Origin: an uncultured Mycoplasmatota bacterium
GTDB lineage: Bacteria > Bacillota_I > Bacilli_A > RF39 > UBA660
Assembly (NCBI GenBank): GCA_900552975.1
Contig: UWSL01000061.1
Span: forward strand, 1-9,314
Length of the DNA: 9,314 nucleotides
Reading direction: 5' to 3'
Below the pieces are notes generated by a model. It worked only from the letters and a program-made list of their open reading frames with translations. It did not search any database and was not told where the DNA came from. A program made the position numbers and the translations under genes. Of the stretch, positions 5,637 to 9,314 are shown piece by piece; position 1 is the stretch's first letter, and every line of letters starts with the position of its first letter.

Positions 5637-6614
5637 ATGATTTCTAATAATTTTATGTTAAGAAATAACTATAATAAATCACAAATTGGTAGTAATGAAG
5701 ATAAAATACTACGAATTAAAAGATACTTAAAAAAAATCAAAGTATCTTATATTTCACGTGAAAAAATAATATCTTTTATTTCATATCAAAAACAAGATAC
5801 TTTTATTATAGCAGCCTATCTTGATCTTCTATCTCGTTCCCTTACATACTTTGATAGCATTGATATAATGTCTTTATTAGAAATAATTAAAGATGTACAT
5901 GACGTTTACCAAAACTTAGTTGATATCAACTTAAATGAGTTTTACTACTTAAAAAGTGATGAAATAATAGAAAAATTATATATTGATAAAAATGTTACTA
6001 AGTCTTTTGCAACTACAAATCATTTAAATTATCTTAATGAACTACGTTTTATTGCCGCTATTCATCTAAATAATAAAGAATATCGTAACTTATTTAATTC
6101 TCTAACTAATAGTAATATTGCATATTCAGCTCATTATCAATTTGAATTGTATAAAAAATTACGTACTTCATTAAGTCTTAAAACAAAACTATTTTTCGAT
6201 ATCTATTTTGCCAATGAATATTTGATTGAATTACATAAATTAAAAATAACTATGAATAAAATTAATTATAAGAAAAATATTCAACATTATAATAAAAATG
6301 TTAACTATAAAAATTATTATTTATCTAAGATAATTTATGAAATATCAAACGTCAAACCTTTAATTCAACTAAGTTTATTTAATGAAGAAAAAGAAAATAA
6401 AGTGACTAATTATTATAATGCTTATATTTGTAACTTTATAGATCTAGATTATGAAATTTTTCAAAATAGTTTTCTTTATGATGAAAGTATTGAACTTCCA
6501 ATTATCGATACTAAATATGGTTTAAAATTATTAACTTCTGAAAAGAATGAAGAAATAATTCTTCCTAAAATGAAAGAAACTTATCATCAAGGCCGTGAAG
6601 TTATCAATTACTAA
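5637..6614 (+). CDS. Hypothetical protein, 325 aa, unrecognised
   Basis: I do not recognise this protein. It is soluble, predicted largely helical, and very rich in Asn, Lys, Ile, Tyr and Leu. No signal peptide, membrane helix or catalytic motif is visible. Alternating amphipathic helices over about residues 20-220 (for example RIKRYLKKIKVSYISREKI and YQFELYKKLRTSLSLKTKL) suggest an alpha-helical scaffold or interaction fold rather than an enzyme. The C-terminal ~70 residues (IELPIIDTKYGLKLLTSEK, EEIILPKMKETYHQGREVINY) look strand-rich. The ATG follows GAGGGAG at a normal distance, and the short leader follows a strong promoter. It lies 57 bp after the other unrecognised protein, on the same strand, and ends in a terminator that begins inside its stop codon. 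A functional pair with the 4461 gene is possible but unproven. Confidence 0.8.
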   Translation: MISNNFMLRNNYNKSQIGSNEDKILRIKRYLKKIKVSYISREKIISFISYQKQDTFIIAAYLDLLSRSLTYFDSIDIMSLLEIIKDVHDVYQNLVDINLNEFYYLKSDEIIEKLYIDKNVTKSFATTNHLNYLNELRFIAAIHLNNKEYRNLFNSLTNSNIAYSAHYQFELYKKLRTSLSLKTKLFFDIYFANEYLIELHKLKITMNKINYKKNIQHYNKNVNYKNYYLSKIIYEISNVKPLIQLSLFNEEKENKVTNYYNAYICNFIDLDYEIFQNSFLYDESIELPIIDTKYGLKLLTSEKNEEIILPKMKETYHQGREVINY

Positions 6615-6641
6615 AGAATATTCTGAAAATATTCTTTTTTT
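6613..6641 (+). terminator. Intrinsic terminator of the 5637 gene
   Basis: AAAGAATATT (6613-6622) and AATATTCTTT (6628-6637) form a perfect 10-bp stem with a CTGAA loop, followed by more T. The left arm begins within the TAA stop codon (6612-6614). Confidence 0.88.
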
Positions 6642-6662
6642 ATCCTTAAAAATACCTAAATA

Positions 6663-6671
6663 TGGTAATAT
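6663..6671 (+). promoter_or_regulatory. Possible extended -10 element before cdd
   Basis: TGG followed by TAATAT gives an extended -10 with no clear -35. A promoter is expected here because a strong terminator precedes cdd. If this is it, the Shine-Dalgarno AGAGGTGA (6678-6685) lies at the very 5' end of the transcript. Confidence 0.35.
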
Positions 6672-6688
6672 TAATATAGAGGTGAAAT

Positions 6689-7099
6689 ATGAAAAATAAT
6701 ACAATTACTAAATTGATAAATGAAGCCAAAGACATTGCCAATGCTAATTTTTGCTGTAAACACTCTAATTTTACCGTTGGTGTAGCTCTTTTAACAAAAG
6801 ATGGCAAAGTATATAAAGGCTTTAATATTGAAAACGATGGCATTCAATCCATCTGTGCTGAACGTACAGCTTTTTGTAAAGCTTTAACAGAAGGTCATAA
6901 AGAATTTAAATGCTTAGCTGTTGTTGGTAAAAATTTAAATGATGATTATTTTAAAAAGACTTTACCTTGTGGCTATTGTCGTCAGTTCATTTCAGAATAT
7001 ACTGATAAGGACTTTACTATTTATACTTATGATGAACAAAAAGATGAAGTTTATCAATATACAATAGTAGAACTTTTACCAGAAAGTTTTAATTTATAA
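6689..7099 (+). CDS. cdd: Cytidine deaminase
   Basis: This 136-aa protein is the small homotetrameric type of cytidine deaminase. It hydrolyses cytidine and deoxycytidine to uridine and deoxyuridine in the cytoplasm. The zinc site is complete: C56 with the proton-shuttling E58 in CAER, and C94 and C97 in PCGYCRQ. The substrate-binding NIEN (46-49) and the FTVGVALL strand (28-35) are also present. Length is typical (about 130-140 aa). The ATG follows AGAGGTGA at a normal distance. It is the first gene of a short operon: uridine phosphorylase begins 24 bp after its stop with no terminator between, so the product of one enzyme feeds the next. The ERTAFCKAL region and the ending (VELLPESF) are ordinary for the family. 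Confidence 0.96.
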   Translation: MKNNTITKLINEAKDIANANFCCKHSNFTVGVALLTKDGKVYKGFNIENDGIQSICAERTAFCKALTEGHKEFKCLAVVGKNLNDDYFKKTLPCGYCRQFISEYTDKDFTIYTYDEQKDEVYQYTIVELLPESFNL

Positions 7100-7123
7100 A
7101 AATATATAATAAGGAATGATTTT

Positions 7124-7891
7124 ATGGAAAATAAAGAAAAAATGTATCATATAGGATTAACTAAAGAAGATTTAAAAGGCGCTAAATATGCAATTTTACC
7201 AGGGGATCCTGGTCGTGTATCTAAAATAGCTGCTAATCTTACTAATTCTTATCTAATAACAACTAATCGTGAATATACTAGTTACTTAGGAGAAATAGCT
7301 AATGAAAAAGTCTTAGTCATTTCTACCGGAATGGGTGGACCATCAACCGCAATTTGTGTAGAAGAACTAGCTTTAATAGGTATAACTCATTTAATTAGAG
7401 TTGGAACTTGTGGTGGTATGCAAATGGATGTTGAAGCTGGCGATATTATTATTGCTTCATCCGCTATTCGTCAAGAAGGAACCAGTAAAGAATATCTACC
7501 AATTGAATTTCCAGCTGTTGCTGATTTTGACTTGACTCTTGCCTTAAAAGAAGCTGTTACAGAATTAAATTATCCTTATCATATTGGTGTTGTTCAATGT
7601 AAAGATTCATTTTATGGCCAACATAGCCCAGAACGTATGCCAGTATCATATGAATTACAAAATAAATGGCAAGCTTGGATTAAAGGTGGAGCCTTAGCTA
7701 GCGAAATGGAAACATCAGCTTTATACACAGTATCTAGTACTTTAAGATTACATGCCGCTGCTGTTTTACTAGTTGTATGGAATCAAGAAAGAGAAAATAA
7801 AGGTCTAGATAACAATACTTCTTTTGATACCGAAAAAGAAATTAAAGTTGCTATTACAGCCCTAACCAAAATAATAAACAATGAAAAATAA
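7124..7891 (+). CDS. udp: Uridine phosphorylase
   Basis: This 255-aa protein is a nucleoside phosphorylase of the PNP/UDP family. It splits uridine with phosphate into uracil and ribose-1-phosphate. Visible elements: GLTKEDLKGA near the N-terminus; GDPGR (27-31) and R49 for phosphate; STGMGGPS (67-74); IRVGTCGG (91-98); EFPAVADF; Q166 in DSFYGQ for the uracil ring; and SEMET (193-197) with the ribose-binding glutamates. Length agrees with E. coli Udp (253 aa). The uracil-binding segment reads GQHSPER rather than the GQER of E. coli, so the arginine is three residues farther from the glutamine; I recall a similar form in Gram-positive members. AAGGA at 7111-7115 serves the ATG. It follows cdd in a salvage operon, and its last codons overlap the next gene. 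Confidence 0.95.
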   Translation: MENKEKMYHIGLTKEDLKGAKYAILPGDPGRVSKIAANLTNSYLITTNREYTSYLGEIANEKVLVISTGMGGPSTAICVEELALIGITHLIRVGTCGGMQMDVEAGDIIIASSAIRQEGTSKEYLPIEFPAVADFDLTLALKEAVTELNYPYHIGVVQCKDSFYGQHSPERMPVSYELQNKWQAWIKGGALASEMETSALYTVSSTLRLHAAAVLLVVWNQERENKGLDNNTSFDTEKEIKVAITALTKIINNEK

Positions 7892-8384
7892 ATTAAAAGA
7901 ACTAGCTCCACTTATCCTTATTTTATTTACTTGCCTTATAATCGCTATTATATTAATTAATAAGCCTAAAAAAGAAGAGGAAAGCTCTAATTATGATACC
8001 AGTTTTTTAAATAACATCAAAGTTAGTGAAGCAATTAAAGAATTTAAAAGTTCTGATACCAAAATATATATTATAGGTCGTAGTACTTGTAGTATTTCTC
8101 AAAAATTCTTACCAATTCTGAAAGAAGTTGTTAACGAATATAAGCCTAAAATATATTATATAGACTTAGAAGAAATGTTAGACGATAAGACTAGTTTAAA
8201 AGAATTTAAAAAATTACTAACCTTTGAATATACTTATGAAAATAAAACTCAAGATATAGCTTCTTATATTGGGGCAACTCCTATGATAATAATCTCACAA
8301 AATAATAAAAATATTTATGGCTCTCTAGGTTATATGAATAAAAATGATTTCCAAAATTTATTAAGAAGTTATGAATTAATATAG
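7881..8384 (+). CDS. Membrane-anchored thioredoxin-fold protein with a CxxS active site
   Basis: The 167-aa protein has an N-terminal signal anchor (about residues 9-27, flanked by lysines) and then an outward-facing thioredoxin-like domain. KIYIIGRSTCSISQKFLPIL (61-80) matches the beta1-CxxC-helix unit of thioredoxins, closest to the form seen in bacteriocin-transport accessory proteins, but reads C70-S-I-S73. The second cysteine is replaced by serine. The cis-proline loop is kept as ATP (132-134). The only other cysteine, C18, is inside the membrane helix and does not form a lipobox. The ATG at 7881 overlaps the end of udp by 11 bp and has no Shine-Dalgarno, which points to translational coupling. 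Loss of the resolving cysteine suggests a monothiol isomerase-like or non-redox binding role. Why it is coupled to pyrimidine salvage is unclear. Confidence 0.78.
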   Translation: MKNKLKELAPLILILFTCLIIAIILINKPKKEEESSNYDTSFLNNIKVSEAIKEFKSSDTKIYIIGRSTCSISQKFLPILKEVVNEYKPKIYYIDLEEMLDDKTSLKEFKKLLTFEYTYENKTQDIASYIGATPMIIISQNNKNIYGSLGYMNKNDFQNLLRSYELI

Positions 8385-8394
8385 AATTAATATA
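8373..8394. repeat. 11-bp tandem duplication at the end of the thioredoxin-like gene
   Basis: GAATTAATATA occurs twice in direct tandem (8373-8383 and 8384-8394). The first copy encodes the final residues and most of the TAG stop; the second is downstream of it. No terminator is visible after this gene. Confidence 0.6.
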
Positions 8395-8428
8395 ATATAA
8401 TAAATTTCACTAACTGAACACATATTTA

Positions 8429-8437
8429 TGATATAAT
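8429..8437 (+). promoter_or_regulatory. Extended -10 promoter of the BI-1 gene
   Basis: TGA followed by a perfect TATAAT (8432-8437) forms an extended -10. No convincing -35 is seen at 16-18 bp. The leader would be about 15 nt and contains AAGGAG (8446-8451) and AGAGG. Read-through from the cdd operon is also possible. Confidence 0.6.
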
Positions 8438-8458
8438 TTAAATAGAAGGAGAGGTAAA

Positions 8459-9118
8459 ATGGATAATAAAAATATTTTAACTAGCACATTTGGTTGGCTA
8501 TTTGTTGGTTTACTAGTATGCTTTGGAGTATCATTTTTTACAACATATAATCTTGATATTCTAAATGTAGCATTTTTATGGGCTGGTAGTTCTACAGTCT
8601 TCATTTATGTTATTTTAGAACTTGTTGTAGTAGTAGCTCTTTCATTCTTTATTAAGAAACTACCACCAATAATAGCCAAGATACTATATATTTTATATAC
8701 GGCTCTTACTGGTTTAAGCTTAACTGGTGTTGTTCTTGTGTATACAGCTAAGTCTATAGCTTTTGTTTTCTTAGCAACCGCTATTATCTTTGGAGTCTTT
8801 GCTCTAGTAGGTAAGTATAGTAAAATCGATTTAAGCAAATGGTCTACTTATTTATTTATAGCTTTACTTGGAATCTTGATTTTAGAAATAATAAATATTT
8901 TTGTTCTAAATGAAACTTTAGATATGATTACAAGTATTATAGGAATAGTCGTATTTGCTGGATATGTTGCTTATGATATTAAAAAAGTAATAGTACTTTC
9001 TGATAGTGCTGTATCAGATGAATCAAATATTGGTATTTATTGTGCTTTCCAATTATTCTTAGACATAATTAATATTTTCTTAGATTTAATAAGATTATTT
9101 GGTCGCAGAAATGACTAA
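8459..9118 (+). CDS. Bax inhibitor-1 / YccA family membrane protein
   Basis: The 219-aa protein is almost entirely membrane helices (about 10-28, 45-64, 70-93, 97-118, 129-149, 155-172 and a last hydrophobic segment at 192-214), the usual BI-1 layout and length. Family landmarks are ILYTALTGLSLTGVVLVYT, the FGVFALVGKYSKIDLS loop, FAGYVAYDIKKV with D173, and FQLFLDIINIFLDLIRLFG with D202. D173 and D202 probably correspond to the paired aspartates that sense pH in the B. subtilis homologue YetJ, a calcium-leak channel. Bacterial members are otherwise linked to membrane-protein quality control through FtsH (YccA in E. coli). The gene has its own extended -10 promoter, a strong Shine-Dalgarno (AAGGAG) and a terminator beginning in its stop codon, so it can be an independent unit. 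Confidence 0.92.
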   Translation: MDNKNILTSTFGWLFVGLLVCFGVSFFTTYNLDILNVAFLWAGSSTVFIYVILELVVVVALSFFIKKLPPIIAKILYILYTALTGLSLTGVVLVYTAKSIAFVFLATAIIFGVFALVGKYSKIDLSKWSTYLFIALLGILILEIINIFVLNETLDMITSIIGIVVFAGYVAYDIKKVIVLSDSAVSDESNIGIYCAFQLFLDIINIFLDLIRLFGRRND

Positions 9119-9160
9119 AAAGATAACGATAACGTAAGTTAAAAAGTTATCTTTTTTTTT
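9117..9160 (+). terminator. Intrinsic terminator after the BI-1 gene
   Basis: AAAAAGATAAC (9117-9127) pairs with GTTATCTTTTT (9146-9156), followed by more T. The 18-base loop contains a second small hairpin (TAAC-GTAA-GTTA), and GATAAC is duplicated in tandem (9122-9133), so two alternative pairings exist. The left arm starts inside the TAA stop. Confidence 0.85.
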
Positions 9161-9176
9161 CATAATTTAATAGTAA

Positions 9177-9314
9177 TTTATATTTTTTTTTGATATCATA
9201 AAAGAAAATAACTGGATTGTAGAGGGCTCTCCGAGAAAAATCCTGAAGGAGAGCTTTAAGTGCTGTGATTATATTATTGCGCTGGATGAATATACGATGA
9301 CAAGATTGATCAGG
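9177..9314 (+). pseudogene. Probable remnant of an adenylate-kinase/FlaR-like P-loop kinase (no start codon, runs off the window)
   Basis: A frame is open from 9177 (after an in-frame TAA at 9174) to the window end, with no ATG, GTG or TTG before the recognisable part. It reads DIIKENNWIVEGSPRKI, then LKESFKCCDYIIALDEY and TMTRLIR. This resembles the middle of FlaR/topology-modulation and other adenylate-kinase-like P-loop proteins, where W-I-(I/V)-E-G is followed by an acidic-flanked D-x-I-I-x-L-D and then arginines. The N-terminal P-loop half that should come first is missing; a T-rich stretch and the BI-1 terminator lie there instead. From 9213 on I count 42 G+C in 102 bases, well above the rest of the window, with codons such as CCG, CTG, GCG and AGG that are rare elsewhere here. 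It is likely a 5'-truncated, horizontally acquired remnant. Family assignment is moderate because only about 40 residues are visible. Confidence 0.5.

Noticed and set aside
6646..6843. Minus-strand frame opposite the start of cdd
   Set aside because: It is a shadow of cdd with no ribosome binding site, and its hydrophobic look comes from the AT-rich complement.
7881..7940. Lipoprotein signal for the thioredoxin-like protein (C18)
   Set aside because: LFTC is not a proper lipobox and the cysteine sits in the middle of the hydrophobic helix.
8410..8838. Two minus-strand frames opposite the BI-1 gene
   Set aside because: They are antisense shadows of a clear membrane protein gene and have no supporting signals.
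9223..9257. Hairpin AGGGCTCTCC / GGAGAGCTTT, considered as a riboswitch or other structured RNA
   Set aside because: The region reads as a kinase-like open frame and matches no RNA consensus I know; the hairpin is probably incidental in the more G+C-rich coding remnant.
1..9314. Mycoplasma-type code (TGA as Trp)
   Set aside because: No coding frame contains an internal TGA, tryptophan is TGG, and the 3024 gene ends at TGA.

Overview
The window is very AT-rich, uses the standard bacterial code (one gene stops at TGA and tryptophan is TGG throughout), and carries strong Shine-Dalgarno sites. Short gaps contain sigma-A-like promoters and intrinsic terminators. This fits a low-G+C Firmicutes/Bacilli chromosome (Erysipelotrichia/RF39-like gut lineages are plausible), but no marker gene allows a firm assignment. 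It looks mostly like an ordinary compact chromosome with a handful of unfamiliar proteins. No CRISPR array, rRNA, tRNA, integrase or complete insertion sequence was seen.

Layout: (1) bases 1-1165, the 3' end of a large FtsX-type ABC transporter permease, closed by a terminator. (2) 1286-2491, a Pol-beta-superfamily nucleotidyltransferase whose catalytic half resembles archaeal-type (class I) CCA-adding/OAS-like enzymes, behind an unusual N-terminal region. (3) 2641-2850, a CspA-family cold-shock protein with a structured 3' UTR. (4) A leftward pair: 3024-4019, a transglutaminase-like cysteine-fold protein, and 4101-4358, a DUF1653 protein, each with its own promoter and terminator. (5) A divergent promoter region (4376-4433) with abutting -35 boxes, which also drives 4461-5579. 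That gene and the following one, 5637-6614, are proteins I do not recognise. (6) 6689-8384, a likely pyrimidine-salvage operon: cytidine deaminase, uridine phosphorylase, and an overlapping membrane-anchored thioredoxin-fold protein that has lost its second active-site cysteine. (7) 8459-9118, a Bax inhibitor-1/YccA family membrane protein with a strong terminator. (8) 9177 to the end, an open frame without a start codon that resembles the C-terminal part of an adenylate-kinase/FlaR-like P-loop kinase, in DNA of clearly higher G+C.

How the genes work together: Cdd converts cytidine to uridine and Udp splits uridine into uracil and ribose-1-phosphate, so 6689-7891 is a coherent salvage route. 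The rest are mostly single-gene transcription units with very short predicted leaders, and several terminators overlap stop codons. The items that most deserve follow-up are the class-I-like nucleotidyltransferase, the two orphan proteins beside the divergent promoters, the CSIS thioredoxin-like protein, and the compositionally foreign kinase remnant at the right edge.
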